A DNA stretch of 62,701 bases from NCBI GenBank assembly GCA_024696945.1, contig JAILGF010000225.1:1-62701 (forward strand). Direction: 5' to 3'. The notes beneath the pieces were generated by a model. That model was not told where the DNA came from, ran no database searches, and worked only from the letters and a program-made list of their open reading frames with translations. Source of the DNA: Lachnospiraceae bacterium (GTDB lineage: Bacteria; Bacillota; Clostridia; Lachnospirales; Lachnospiraceae). Position numbers and translations under genes: made by a program. This document shows positions 51,655 through 61,026 of this stretch, piece after piece; the first letter of the stretch is position 1, and each line of letters begins with the position of its first letter.

Positions 51655-52809
51655 ATGGATAAACTGAGACTTGGAATAATAGGTATTGGAGGGATGGGAA
51701 CAAATCACGCAAACAGCCTGATAAAAGGACTTGTTCCGAAAATAAAGCTTACCGCGGTTGCAGATACGGACGAAAAAAGGCTGAGTTTTGCTAAAGAGAA
51801 TTTCCCTTCTGATATTGCGGTCTTTAATGACGGAAAACAGCTTATAGATTCAGGAAAATGCGATGCTGTACTTATTGCCACACCCCATTATTTTCATCCT
51901 GAATTTGTGATCTATGCACTAAGGCACGGGCTTCATGCCATCAGTGAGAAACCTGCGGGTGTTTATACAAAACAGGTCAGGGAAATGAACGAGGTAGCTG
52001 AAAAGAGTGACAGGGTATTTGCCATTATGTTCAATCAGAGAACAAACTGCGTTTATCGAAAACTTCATGAAATGATAGGTAGTCAAGAACTGGGAAAATT
52101 AAAAAGAGTAAACTGGATAATCACCGATTGGTACCGTACCCAGAGCTATTATGATGCCGCGGGGTGGAAAGCAACATGGGACGGAGAAGGCGGAGGCGTA
52201 CTCTTAAACCAGTGTCCTCATCAGTTGGATCTGCTTCAATGGCTTTGCGGGATGCCTGTAAAGGTAAGAGCGTTTTGCCATGAGGCGAAATGGCATGATA
52301 TAGAGGTAGAGGATGACGTGACTGCATACATGGAGTTTGGGGGCGGAGCTACGGGCGTATTTGTTACCAGCACAGGAGATGCACCCGGAACAAACCGCTT
52401 GGAACTGACCTTTGAGATGGGAAAGATAGTCTGCGAAGGGGATAAACTGATATTTGACAAGCTTTCCGAGAACGAACGCGAATTCTGCAGGACATGCCCG
52501 GATGGATTCAGAAAACCCGAAATGACTCGCAGGGAAATAGAAACCGATGGGAAAAACGAGCAGCATATAGGAGTACTTAAAGCCTTTGCTGATAGGATCC
52601 TTAACGGAGGAAAGCTTATCGCTGAGGGCAGGGAAGGAATAAACGGGCTTACACTGTCGAATGCGATGTTTTTATCATCGTGGCTTGACAAAACTGTGAG
52701 TATCCCTTTTGATGAAGACCTGTTTTTGGAGGAACTGAATAAAAGACGTGCCGGGTCTGTAAAAAAAGAAGGAACGGGAGTTGTTTTTGATACCACGGGG
52801 ACATATTAA
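51655..52809 (+). CDS. Gfo/Idh/MocA-family oxidoreductase
   Basis: 384-aa NAD(P)-dependent dehydrogenase. N-terminal Rossmann motif GIIGIGGMGTNHA, EKPAG motif (ISEKPAGVYTKQV) with the family Lys, and a C-terminal alpha/beta domain. Start ATG 51655 behind GGGAAAGGA; an in-frame start at 51622 would add 11 residues. It is followed 18 nt downstream by a TIM-barrel isomerase, a pair common in inositol and rare-sugar catabolism. Substrate not known. Confidence 0.9.
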   Translation: MDKLRLGIIGIGGMGTNHANSLIKGLVPKIKLTAVADTDEKRLSFAKENFPSDIAVFNDGKQLIDSGKCDAVLIATPHYFHPEFVIYALRHGLHAISEKPAGVYTKQVREMNEVAEKSDRVFAIMFNQRTNCVYRKLHEMIGSQELGKLKRVNWIITDWYRTQSYYDAAGWKATWDGEGGGVLLNQCPHQLDLLQWLCGMPVKVRAFCHEAKWHDIEVEDDVTAYMEFGGGATGVFVTSTGDAPGTNRLELTFEMGKIVCEGDKLIFDKLSENEREFCRTCPDGFRKPEMTRREIETDGKNEQHIGVLKAFADRILNGGKLIAEGREGINGLTLSNAMFLSSWLDKTVSIPFDEDLFLEELNKRRAGSVKKEGTGVVFDTTGTY

Positions 52810-52827
52810 CAAAGAGAGGTTTGCAGG

Positions 52828-53718
52828 ATGAATAAAAAATACAAAATATCCGGATTCGCGGATGAAATAGCGCAGGATCTTAATACACAGACAGAGAGCT
52901 TAACTAAACTCGACATTCATTACGTGGAAATGCGCGGGGTAGACGGAAATAACCTGATCTTTCACTCTGACGAAAAGGTTAAGGAGATAAAGAATAAGCT
53001 GGATGCATCGGGAATATCCCTTTCAGCGATAGGCTCTCCGTTGGGGAAGATAGGTATAGAAGAGCCTTTTGAAAAGCATTTCGAAGATTTTAAACGTGCA
53101 GTTGAGATAGCACATAAAATGGACACCGGTAATATTCGTATGTTCAGTTTTTATGTTCCGGAAAGCTCTGCCAAGGAATCGGAACTTCCGTCTTTAAAAA
53201 ATGCGTTTATAAAGGAACAGGTATTTGAACGTATCGGAAGATTTGTCGAATATGCTTCCGAAAACGATATATTGCTTCTTCATGAAAATGAAAAGGGTAT
53301 TTACGGTGAAAAGGCTAACGAATGCCTTGAACTGATGAAGGCTTTCGGAGGAGATCACTTTAAGGCCATTTTTGATTTCGCCAATTTCGTTCAGGCGGGG
53401 CAGGATACTTTGGAAGCATATAGCCTGCTTAAGGATTATATCTTCTATGTTCATGTTAAGGATGCTTATGCGGATAACGGAAATGTAGTTCCCGCAGGCT
53501 TTGGGGACGGAAACGTCAGTACTATCATACACAATATGCTTAAAAACGGATATGACGGTTTCTTTTCGCTGGAACCCCATCTATTTAATTTTACAGGGTT
53601 CGCCGGGCTTGAAAGGAACAATAAAAAGATCGGTAAGATTCCGGGAAAAGCTCTAACGGGTTTTGAGGCATTTTCCTTGGCCCACAAAGCTCTCCTAAAG
53701 ATATTTTCGGAAGCATGA
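52828..53718 (+). CDS. Sugar-phosphate isomerase/epimerase (AP endonuclease 2 superfamily TIM barrel)
   Basis: 296-aa TIM barrel of the IolE/IolI type (ISGFADEIAQDL start; metal-ligand-type residues in LLLHENEKGIYG, IFDFANFVQAG, FYVHVKDAYAD and FSLEPHL). It likely isomerises a keto sugar or inositol derivative and acts with the upstream dehydrogenase. Last gene of the pair; the exact reaction is not determined. Confidence 0.87.
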   Translation: MNKKYKISGFADEIAQDLNTQTESLTKLDIHYVEMRGVDGNNLIFHSDEKVKEIKNKLDASGISLSAIGSPLGKIGIEEPFEKHFEDFKRAVEIAHKMDTGNIRMFSFYVPESSAKESELPSLKNAFIKEQVFERIGRFVEYASENDILLLHENEKGIYGEKANECLELMKAFGGDHFKAIFDFANFVQAGQDTLEAYSLLKDYIFYVHVKDAYADNGNVVPAGFGDGNVSTIIHNMLKNGYDGFFSLEPHLFNFTGFAGLERNNKKIGKIPGKALTGFEAFSLAHKALLKIFSEA

Positions 53719-53796
53719 TCAGATACGATAGTGACTAAAGTCATGTCAGGAAGTGTCTTTTTTCACTACAAAAGTAAAAAATCACGGTCTATAATG

Positions 53797-53839
53797 AGTG
53801 TGTCAAAGAACGGAACCGGTTCGAGGCACACTTTTTTTG
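53797..53839 (+). terminator. Terminator after the sugar-catabolism pair
   Basis: AGTGTG (53797-53802) pairs with CACACT (53827-53832), enclosing GAAC-C-GGTTC-type pairing, and is followed by TTTTTTT. A TATAAT at 53790-53795 overlaps the region but has no good -35. Confidence 0.65.
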
Positions 53840-53915
53840 GGTTTAACTTCTCTGCTTAGAACGAAAATAAAGCAGCGACTCAAATACTATAAACATAGAA
53901 AGAGAGAAAGAAAAA

Positions 53916-54668
53916 ATGAGCACGATTTTAAGAACAAAGGATCTGACAAAAAAGTATGGCAGCAAGGTGGTAGTCGACAATCTGAATATCGAGATAGAGG
54001 AAGGAGAGGTTTTCGGACTGCTAGGACCAAACGGCGCAGGAAAAAGTACCACAATGAACATGATCTGTGACATAGTAAGACCCACCCTTGGAAGCGTTGA
54101 GTTTTACGGAAAGGATTTTAAGAAAAACAGAAAAGAGCTTCTTTCTAAGCTTGGATATATACCACAGGATCTGGCAATACATGGGAGACTTAAAGCATGG
54201 GAAAACGTTGAACTGTTCACCTCCTTGTATGGGATAAAGGGGGCAGAGCTTAAGAAAAGAATAGATGAGTCATTGGAATACGTTGGTCTTACAGAAAAGA
54301 AAAATGATTATGCCAAAACATTTTCCGGAGGTATGAAAAGGAGGCTGAACATAGCATGTGCTTTAGGCCATCATCCGAGCCTATTGATATTCGATGAACC
54401 CACAGTAGGTATTGACGCACAGTCCAGAAATTTCATTATGGAGAAGATCAAGGAATCAAACAGGAATGGTGCGACAGTGATATACACCAGCCATTATATG
54501 GAAGAAGTGGAAGCAATCTGTACCAGGATAGCGATAATGGATAACGGCAAGATTATTGCGATCGGTACTGTAGAGGAGCTAAAAAAGATGGTAGTTGAGG
54601 ACACTTCAAAGATTACTCTGGAAGAAGTATTCCTGACATTGACGGGTAAGAAGCTTAGAGATTATTAA
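53916..54668 (+). CDS. ABC exporter ATP-binding protein
   Basis: 250-aa ATPase: Walker A LLGPNGAGKSTT, signature FSGGMKRRLNIA, Walker B LLIFDEPTVGIDA, H-loop YTSHYM. The DrrA/CcmA-type C-terminus (SKITLEEVFLTLTGKKL) is typical of ABC-2 exporters for drugs, lipids or antibiotics. First gene of an exporter-two-component cluster. Start ATG 53916 behind AGAAAGAGAGAAAG. Confidence 0.9.
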   Translation: MSTILRTKDLTKKYGSKVVVDNLNIEIEEGEVFGLLGPNGAGKSTTMNMICDIVRPTLGSVEFYGKDFKKNRKELLSKLGYIPQDLAIHGRLKAWENVELFTSLYGIKGAELKKRIDESLEYVGLTEKKNDYAKTFSGGMKRRLNIACALGHHPSLLIFDEPTVGIDAQSRNFIMEKIKESNRNGATVIYTSHYMEEVEAICTRIAIMDNGKIIAIGTVEELKKMVVEDTSKITLEEVFLTLTGKKLRDY

Positions 54669-54678
54669 TTGTGTGGAT

Positions 54679-54706
54679 GTTATCCTGAGCAGATGCGAAG
54701 GATCTT
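54679..54706. repeat. Half-copy of the 8.3-kb palindromic repeat
   Basis: ATCCTGAGC(AG)ATGCGAAGGATCTT matches 8303-8326 with two differences; it lies between the ATPase and the first permease gene, and the permease ribosome-binding site AGGTG follows immediately. Confidence 0.75.
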
Positions 54707-54720
54707 AATAGGTGAAAATA

Positions 54721-55848
54721 ATGATACGATATTTGATAAAAAACAATTTTAAAATAATATCCAGGAATGCAATAAACATTCTTGTGCTGACCTTGGCTCC
54801 GATAATTGTAAGCGCCGTGCTTATCAGTGCTTTTTCGGCCATGATGGAGAAGTACGAGGAAGTTGGTGCTTTTAAAGTGGGGTACAGCTGCAACCATGAC
54901 GATATTACGGATCAGTATATAGATGGTTTAAAGTCTGTAGCCGAAGGACAAGGTATTTCGTTTGTGGAGTATGAGGGAACAAACGCTGAAGAGGCTGTGG
55001 CAGATTATAAGCTTGCCGGTTTTGTGGAATTCGGAAAAGACAGCTACACTGTATACAAGACGGATGAAAACACAGCAGAGGGTCAGATATTGGAATATCT
55101 GCTGCATGCATATTATGAGAATATGTCCCTGGCAATTTCAGAGCAGTTGATGGCTGCAGGATCCGAGAATGTGGCAGAAAACAATGCTAAGGATGAAACC
55201 ATTGGCTCAAAAATGAAGGTTGAGACCGCTGATTTCATACCTGCTGTGGATTCTACCGATTATTACGGGATAATATATATGATATATTTCAGCTGGTGCT
55301 GTATAGTCTGTGGTGCAGGCCTGTTCACAGCCGAGAAAAAATACGGCATCGAGAAAAGACAGATGGTTTCGGGCATCTCGGATTTTAAGGAATACCTGTC
55401 AAAGTTCATACCCATGGTGCTGATGGCTTGCGGAGGACTCGCAATTTATGGTGTTTTATCCATTGCACTGCTTGATGTGCACTGGGGGAATATAGCACTT
55501 TCGGCCCTGTTGGTAGTTCTGGGGATAATGGCTGCTACAGCTTTGGGACTTATGGTTTATGCAATCTGCGACAACATGGTGGTTACAGTCATAATTGTAT
55601 TCATGCTTGTATGGGTATGGGGATTTGTCGGAGGAAGTTTCGAAACATATATATTCTCTTCAACTTCGGAAACCCTTAAAAATCTTTCACCTATCTATTA
55701 TGAAAACAGAGCACTTGTGGAGCTCTCCTGCATGGGAGAAAGTGACTATGTAATAAAGAGTATTATCTGCTCAAGTACAATTACTGCTGTATGTTCCGGT
55801 ATAGCAGTTCTGGCAGGTGCTATAAGAAGAAAAGGAGGAAAGAAATAA
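54721..55848 (+). CDS. ABC-2 exporter permease 1
   Basis: 375-aa membrane protein: one N-terminal helix, an extracellular domain (about residues 35-180), then five or six helices (IIYMIYFSWCCIVCGAGLF, MVLMACGGLAIYGVLSIALL, MVVTVIIVFMLVWVWGFVGG). Start ATG 54721 with AGGTG 6 nt upstream; an earlier GTG at 54712 lies on the RBS itself. Partner of permease 2. Confidence 0.87.
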   Translation: MIRYLIKNNFKIISRNAINILVLTLAPIIVSAVLISAFSAMMEKYEEVGAFKVGYSCNHDDITDQYIDGLKSVAEGQGISFVEYEGTNAEEAVADYKLAGFVEFGKDSYTVYKTDENTAEGQILEYLLHAYYENMSLAISEQLMAAGSENVAENNAKDETIGSKMKVETADFIPAVDSTDYYGIIYMIYFSWCCIVCGAGLFTAEKKYGIEKRQMVSGISDFKEYLSKFIPMVLMACGGLAIYGVLSIALLDVHWGNIALSALLVVLGIMAATALGLMVYAICDNMVVTVIIVFMLVWVWGFVGGSFETYIFSSTSETLKNLSPIYYENRALVELSCMGESDYVIKSIICSSTITAVCSGIAVLAGAIRRKGGKK

Positions 55849-55849
55849 A

Positions 55850-57130
55850 GTGAGTGCACTAGTTAAATCAACCTTAAAACTTTTGATAAGGATGAAGGGC
55901 TTCTGGTTTTTCCTCCTGATAACCCCGTTTTTAACCACTTTGATTCTAAGAACAAAAGAAAACTATATTTCTTTTTATGACAGCGATGCTCCGGAAATGA
56001 TTACAGAACTGGACGGCGCAGAAGAAAAAGTTGCCTATTTCAATGGAAAGGGCAAATGCGTTATCAAGGTTTATGATGCTTCAAAGGATGCTTTTTCCGA
56101 ATATATGCTGAACAAAATACAACAGAGCGGACTCTTTCAGGTGTGCAGGGTTTACCTGCCTGATTATGACGATGGAAAATTTGATGAACTGATAAAAGAA
56201 AGACTCGAAGTAGACGGATCAAATGACAGGATGGGTGCTGCCTTGTGTATCCGCCCTGGATTTACGGAAAGTCTTGGCAAAGCAGAAAGTAAAGATGCGC
56301 TTGCCATCTACAAACTTTCGGAAGACAGCAGAACCTACATCCTTGAGAGCGAAATAAAAACAATACTTACTAAAATTGAGTCAGTTCTTAAAGCTCACTT
56401 TGGGGATGCAGCCGGAACACTTGATGCATTAGAGGTTATTGACAGTATTATTCCTGGGAAAAAGACTGTAGCCCTGTCCACTGCCGATAATAATTCTCTG
56501 ACATTGGAACAGACCAATCAGAAATCCAGGATGGGATATGCACTGGCAATCCTTACCTTAGGTTATGTGTTTGGCGGGATATTTGTGGCTCATATATGCA
56601 TAAACGAGCAGAAGGACCGTGTATTTACCAGGATCAAGCTGGCAGGTATGGGCATGACGGAGTACTTTTTCTCTAAAATACTCGCAGTGATCTTTGTTAC
56701 TTTGATGCTTACGGGTATAATGGCAATCTGCACATTCTTTATTGATGTCGAATCGATGGGTATGAGCATTCCTAACTTCCTTTTGGTCATATCTCTTATG
56801 GGATTAATATTCAGTACTCTGAGCTTGATGATCGGGCTGCTTATCGGAGATGTAATGAGTTCAAACGTAGCGGCATTCACACTTTGGAGTATGTCGGCAT
56901 TGCTCAGTGGATTGTATTTCCCTATTGACGGGACAACGGAAGTCATTAAGACTTTATCGTATATCATGCCGCATAAATGGTTCCTGGACGGCACCGAATT
57001 AATATTAATAGGTGACAAAATGGGTCAGATTATGATATTATGTGTTACAGTAGCATATCTGATAATCATAGGCAGTATAGGGAGTATGTGCCTTAAGGTA
57101 AAAAGGGTAGACGAATGGGGGAGCAATTAA
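55850..57130 (+). CDS. ABC-2 exporter permease 2
   Basis: 426-aa homologous permease: N-terminal helix, long extracellular domain, then about six C-terminal helices (YALAILTLGYVFGGIFVAHIC, MTGIMAICTFF..., SNVAAFTLWSMSALLSGLYFP). GTG start at 55850 with AGGAGGAA. It overlaps the histidine kinase gene by 16 nt. Confidence 0.88.
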   Translation: MSALVKSTLKLLIRMKGFWFFLLITPFLTTLILRTKENYISFYDSDAPEMITELDGAEEKVAYFNGKGKCVIKVYDASKDAFSEYMLNKIQQSGLFQVCRVYLPDYDDGKFDELIKERLEVDGSNDRMGAALCIRPGFTESLGKAESKDALAIYKLSEDSRTYILESEIKTILTKIESVLKAHFGDAAGTLDALEVIDSIIPGKKTVALSTADNNSLTLEQTNQKSRMGYALAILTLGYVFGGIFVAHICINEQKDRVFTRIKLAGMGMTEYFFSKILAVIFVTLMLTGIMAICTFFIDVESMGMSIPNFLLVISLMGLIFSTLSLMIGLLIGDVMSSNVAAFTLWSMSALLSGLYFPIDGTTEVIKTLSYIMPHKWFLDGTELILIGDKMGQIMILCVTVAYLIIIGSIGSMCLKVKRVDEWGSN

Positions 57131-58290
57131 AAAAGAACTATTTTATGATAGTCAGAATAATTCTTATGCTGAGCTTCGGTATAGGTGGTTATCTGAAGAT
57201 GGACAAAGCAACGACAGGAGTATCTGTACTGATACTCCTGCTTATTGCGTTCTTTATTGCTGCTATGTCGTTACTTGCGACAAATGAGAAAACCCCCGAA
57301 TATGACAATACCCGATCCGATTTATCAAAAAATATATTAGGGATAATAGCTCTTTTAGTCGGTGCCGGCTTGTTTACCGCTATGATGCTGATCGGTGGGA
57401 AAAGCTTTATATTGCTTGGCTTTTACCTTATCTATGAGGCTTTTATATTCTTTAAGGTTCCGGCTTACTGTTTCTTTTTGCCACTCGGACTGGTCTTCAT
57501 AGATACCCCGATAGGTTTTCTGGCACAGTTCCTTATACTGTCAATGATGACCGGGTGTTATATACAGCAGGAATTCGTTGTCTCATCATATAAGAAACAG
57601 ATACAGGAAGAAACAATACTTGAGCAGGGCCTGAAACGTGATATGGAAACCCGGGAGCAGGCGACCAAGGCGGAACTGAAGAGAAACATGTTGGCTGCAA
57701 GCAATCAGATACTTGAAGAAAGATCGAATCTGGCACAGGCTTTGCATGATAAACTCGGACACAATATAAACGGCTCGATATATCAACTTGAAGCAATAAA
57801 ACTTATGATGGACAAAGACCCGGAAAAATCAAAGCAGATGACACAGGCAGTCATTGATCAGCTTCGTACCGGCATGGATGAGATAAGGGCGATACTCCGA
57901 AAAGAGAGACCGGAAAAGAAAGACCTAGCACTTCTGCAGATTTATAAGCTTTGTGAGGACTGCAATCAGAAGGGGGTAGAGACAAACCTTGAAATTGAAG
58001 GCGATGTAACTCAGATCACGGACCGACTGTGGGAGGTAATACTTGACAATGCTTTTGAGGCGGTATCAAATTCTATGAAATATGCCCGTTGTAAGAATAT
58101 CCTGATAAAGATAAACATATTGAACAAGTTTATAAGATGCAGCATAACAGATGACGGTGTGGGCTGTGAGAAAATAAAAGACGGTATGGGCATATCCGGT
58201 ATGCGCAGCCGTGTACGCAGCGTAAACGGGACACTGGATTTTGTGTCTGAAGCAGGTTTTGCAGTAAATATGCTGCTTCCAATTGGGTGA
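57115..58290 (+). CDS. Sensor histidine kinase, HisKA_3/NarX type
   Basis: 391-aa kinase with about five N-terminal membrane helices (residues ~10-160) and no large extracellular domain, typical of intramembrane-sensing kinases beside exporters. Dimerisation/phosphorylation helix ERSNLAQALHDKLGHNINGS contains the phospho-His; the ATPase part has EVILDNAFEAVSNSMKYA and DGVGCEKIKDGMGISGM. Its stop codon lies inside the palindrome at 58285. Confidence 0.92.
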   Translation: MGEQLKKNYFMIVRIILMLSFGIGGYLKMDKATTGVSVLILLLIAFFIAAMSLLATNEKTPEYDNTRSDLSKNILGIIALLVGAGLFTAMMLIGGKSFILLGFYLIYEAFIFFKVPAYCFFLPLGLVFIDTPIGFLAQFLILSMMTGCYIQQEFVVSSYKKQIQEETILEQGLKRDMETREQATKAELKRNMLAASNQILEERSNLAQALHDKLGHNINGSIYQLEAIKLMMDKDPEKSKQMTQAVIDQLRTGMDEIRAILRKERPEKKDLALLQIYKLCEDCNQKGVETNLEIEGDVTQITDRLWEVILDNAFEAVSNSMKYARCKNILIKINILNKFIRCSITDDGVGCEKIKDGMGISGMRSRVRSVNGTLDFVSEAGFAVNMLLPIG

Positions 58291-58355
58291 CAGTGGGGAC
58301 GGTTCTCTTTGTCACCTTGCCAAGGTGACAAAGAGAACCGTCCCCACTGTCACCC
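58285..58355. repeat. Perfect 71-bp palindrome between kinase and regulator genes
   Basis: 35-nt arms 58285-58319 and 58321-58355 are exact reverse complements around a single base. They contain GGGGACGGTTCTCTTTGTC, a phrase I recognise from REP/RAYT-type elements in several phyla. The left arm begins in the last two codons of the kinase. Confidence 0.85.
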
Positions 58356-58391
58356 CCGAGATTGAGAATCAACCTGTGCTAGGAGGAAAAC

Positions 58392-59057
58392 ATGGACAAA
58401 ATAAAAGTAATAATTGCCGACGACAGCGACTTTGTGCGTGACGGCATGAAGATTATTCTTGGTGTGGATGACGATTTTGAGGTTATAGGATGCGCATCAA
58501 ACGGGAGGGAAGCTATAGAACTTGCCGAAAGGAACAAACCCGACATATTCCTGATGGACATCCAGATGCCTGAAATGGACGGTATAGAAGCTACGAAATA
58601 TATAGTGGAGCATGATTTGGGAAAGGTACTTATTCTAACAACATTCGATGATGATGATCTCGTAAAGCGTGCTTTAAAAAACGGAGCCAAGGGTTATCTC
58701 ATCAAGAATCACACACCGGATCATCTAAAGCAGATGATTAAGTCCGTATATCATGGAACAGGGGTTATGGATGAGAGCATCCTGGAAACATTTATCAATC
58801 AGAAGGATGCTTCTTCTATTGACCGTGATATTGATAAGAGGGACAGTTCTTCGGTTGGTTTCGATCTTTCAGGGTACTCTGAAAGGGAACTCGATATTAT
58901 CAAGGCAGTAGCCGAAGGACTCTCAAACAGACAGATAGCAGAAAAACTGTTCATTTCCGAAGGCACAGTCAAGAATTATATAACCAATATCCTATCAAAA
59001 GAAAACCTGTCACACCGTACCGCTCTGGCCGTATATTATCTTACAGGTAAGAAATGA
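58392..59057 (+). CDS. NarL/FixJ-family response regulator
   Basis: 221-aa regulator: receiver domain with phospho-acceptor Asp56 (DIFLMDIQMPEMDG), Thr/Lys switch residues (LILTTFD; YLIKN) and a LuxR-type HTH (YSERELDIIKAVAEGLSNRQIAEKL). Pairs with the upstream kinase and likely controls the exporter genes. ATG 58392 behind AGGAGGA. Confidence 0.93.
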   Translation: MDKIKVIIADDSDFVRDGMKIILGVDDDFEVIGCASNGREAIELAERNKPDIFLMDIQMPEMDGIEATKYIVEHDLGKVLILTTFDDDDLVKRALKNGAKGYLIKNHTPDHLKQMIKSVYHGTGVMDESILETFINQKDASSIDRDIDKRDSSSVGFDLSGYSERELDIIKAVAEGLSNRQIAEKLFISEGTVKNYITNILSKENLSHRTALAVYYLTGKK

Positions 59058-59082
59058 TTGACAGACAGCTTATATTTTTTAC

Positions 59083-59109
59083 TTGATTTATTCTCGGTTT
59101 TGGTATAAA
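59083..59109 (+). promoter_or_regulatory. Possible promoter of the HerA-like gene
   Basis: TTGATT (59083-59088) and extended -10 TGG-TATAAA (59104-59109) with a short 15-nt spacer. Confidence 0.45.
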
Positions 59110-59151
59110 TTATAATATATATGTTCATTAACTATTTAGCGGAGGTAGTTT

Positions 59152-60969
59152 ATGTATTGTGATGGGAAAATTCTTATAGGAAGATCGGGCGACGAAGATA
59201 TTTACATATACCCTAAGATGGCTAACCGCCACGGGCTTATTGCCGGTGCAACTGGTACAGGTAAGACCGTATCCTTAAAGGTTATGGCGGAATCCTTCAG
59301 TGACATAGGAGTACCCGTATTCCTTGCAGACGTAAAGGGTGACCTTTCGGGTATGTGCCAGGCCGGAGTCGAAGGCGGCAGCGCTATGGAACGCGTACAG
59401 AAAATGGGGCTTTTTGATCGCGGCTTCACTTTTAAGAGCTTCCCTTCGAATTACTGGGATGTATATGCTGAAAAAGGCATGCCTCTCCGTACCACCGTTT
59501 CGGAAATGGGTCCTCTTCTTTTGGCGAGAATTTTGGAACTGAATGATACCCAGACAGATATCCTTACCGTTATCTTTAAAATTGCGGATGACGAAGGCTT
59601 ATTACTGATAGATACAAAGGATCTCCGTTCCATGCTCCAGTTTGTAAGCGAGCATTCAAAGGATTACAGCAGACAGTACGGAAATATGTCCGCAACAAGT
59701 ATTGCAGCTATCATGCGTGCGGTTATAGCACTTGAGACAGACGGCGGCGAGGTTTTCATCGGAGAGCCGGCACTTAATATAAGGGATTGGATTGCTACGG
59801 ATTATAACGGCAAGGGTATGATACAGATACTTGACTGCCAGAAACTTATCCTGCATCCCAAGATGTATTCAACCTTCCTTCTTTGGCTTATGTCTGAATT
59901 ATATGAGACATTGCCCGAGGTGGGAGATCTTGAAAGACCCAGAATGGTATTCTTCTTTGATGAAGCACATATGTTGTTTAATTCGGCATCAAAGGCTCTT
60001 TTGGAGAAGATTGAACAGGTTGTTAAGCTTATCCGTTCAAAGGGTGTGGGCATTTACTTTATTACACAGAACCCCAAGGATATCCCCGACGGCGTACTTG
60101 CACAGCTTGGAAACAAGGTTCAGCATGCTCTCCGTGCTTACACACCGGCAGATCAGAAGGGCTTGAAGGCGGCAGCTTCATCCTTCAGGGAAAATCCTGA
60201 GTTTGACACATTACAGACCTTACAGGAGCTTGGAACAGGTGAGGCACTTGTTTCGGTTCTCGATGAAAAGGGTATTCCTACAATAGTAAAGAGGGCAAAG
60301 ATACTTCCTCCTCAAAGCTATATGGGAATGATAGATGACGGCGAACGTCAGAGGCAGATCAATTCATGTATGCTGTTTACCAAGTATCAGGAAACCTACG
60401 ACAGGGATTCGGCATATGAATTCTTCCAGAGATTAAACATCGAACAGCAGGAAGCTTTTGAGGCAGCAGCCCTTGAAGCACAGCGTGCAAAGGAAGAAGA
60501 ACTGGCCAGAAAGCAAGCCGAAAAAGAAGAACTCTTAAGACAAAAGGAAGAGGAAAAAGCTGCTAAGGAACAGGCTAAAGCCGATGAACGTGCAGCAAAG
60601 GAGCAGCAGCGGGAAGAGGAACGTCAGGCTCGAGAGCAGCAGAGAGAAGAAGAGAGAGCTGCTAAGGAACGAGCAAAGCTTGAAGAAAAATACCGTAAGG
60701 AACAGGAAAAGGCTCAGGAAAAGCTTTTAAAAGAGCAGCAGAAGGCTCAGGAAAAGGCTCTGAAGGAAGCACAGAAGGAAAAGGACAGACAGGACCGTGC
60801 GGTACGGCAGGCTATCAAGGGAACGGCTTCCGCAGCTACAGGCACCATCGGAAGAGAAGTGGGAAAGAATCTCGGTGCATCCTTCGGCTCATTCGGAAAG
60901 ACCCTGGGCGGTAATGTCGGGGCTTCACTCGGACGCGGTATTATCGGTACACTGTTCGCCAAGAAGTAA
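59152..60969 (+). CDS. HerA/DUF853-family ATPase with charged coiled-coil tail
   Basis: 605-aa HerA-FtsK-type ATPase. Walker A is AGATGTGKTVSL (about residues 31-42) and Walker B MVFFFDEAHMLF. After ~residue 430 a highly charged Glu/Lys/Gln/Ala repeat (coiled coil, about 435-545) leads to a Gly-rich C-terminus (GREVGKNLGASFGSFGKTLG). Family members are DNA-translocase-like; function is unsettled. ATG 59152 with GGAGGT. Confidence 0.88.
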   Translation: MYCDGKILIGRSGDEDIYIYPKMANRHGLIAGATGTGKTVSLKVMAESFSDIGVPVFLADVKGDLSGMCQAGVEGGSAMERVQKMGLFDRGFTFKSFPSNYWDVYAEKGMPLRTTVSEMGPLLLARILELNDTQTDILTVIFKIADDEGLLLIDTKDLRSMLQFVSEHSKDYSRQYGNMSATSIAAIMRAVIALETDGGEVFIGEPALNIRDWIATDYNGKGMIQILDCQKLILHPKMYSTFLLWLMSELYETLPEVGDLERPRMVFFFDEAHMLFNSASKALLEKIEQVVKLIRSKGVGIYFITQNPKDIPDGVLAQLGNKVQHALRAYTPADQKGLKAAASSFRENPEFDTLQTLQELGTGEALVSVLDEKGIPTIVKRAKILPPQSYMGMIDDGERQRQINSCMLFTKYQETYDRDSAYEFFQRLNIEQQEAFEAAALEAQRAKEEELARKQAEKEELLRQKEEEKAAKEQAKADERAAKEQQREEERQAREQQREEERAAKERAKLEEKYRKEQEKAQEKLLKEQQKAQEKALKEAQKEKDRQDRAVRQAIKGTASAATGTIGREVGKNLGASFGSFGKTLGGNVGASLGRGIIGTLFAKK

Positions 60970-61026
60970 TACAGGGCGTATCAGCGAAGAATCTGCAAAA
61001 ATATACGTTGTATCTTGGAGGAAGAA

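Noticed and set aside
53798-54070. 90-aa frame over the terminator and the exporter ATPase start
   Set aside because: It reads through a terminator hairpin and overlaps the ATPase in another frame; no family features.
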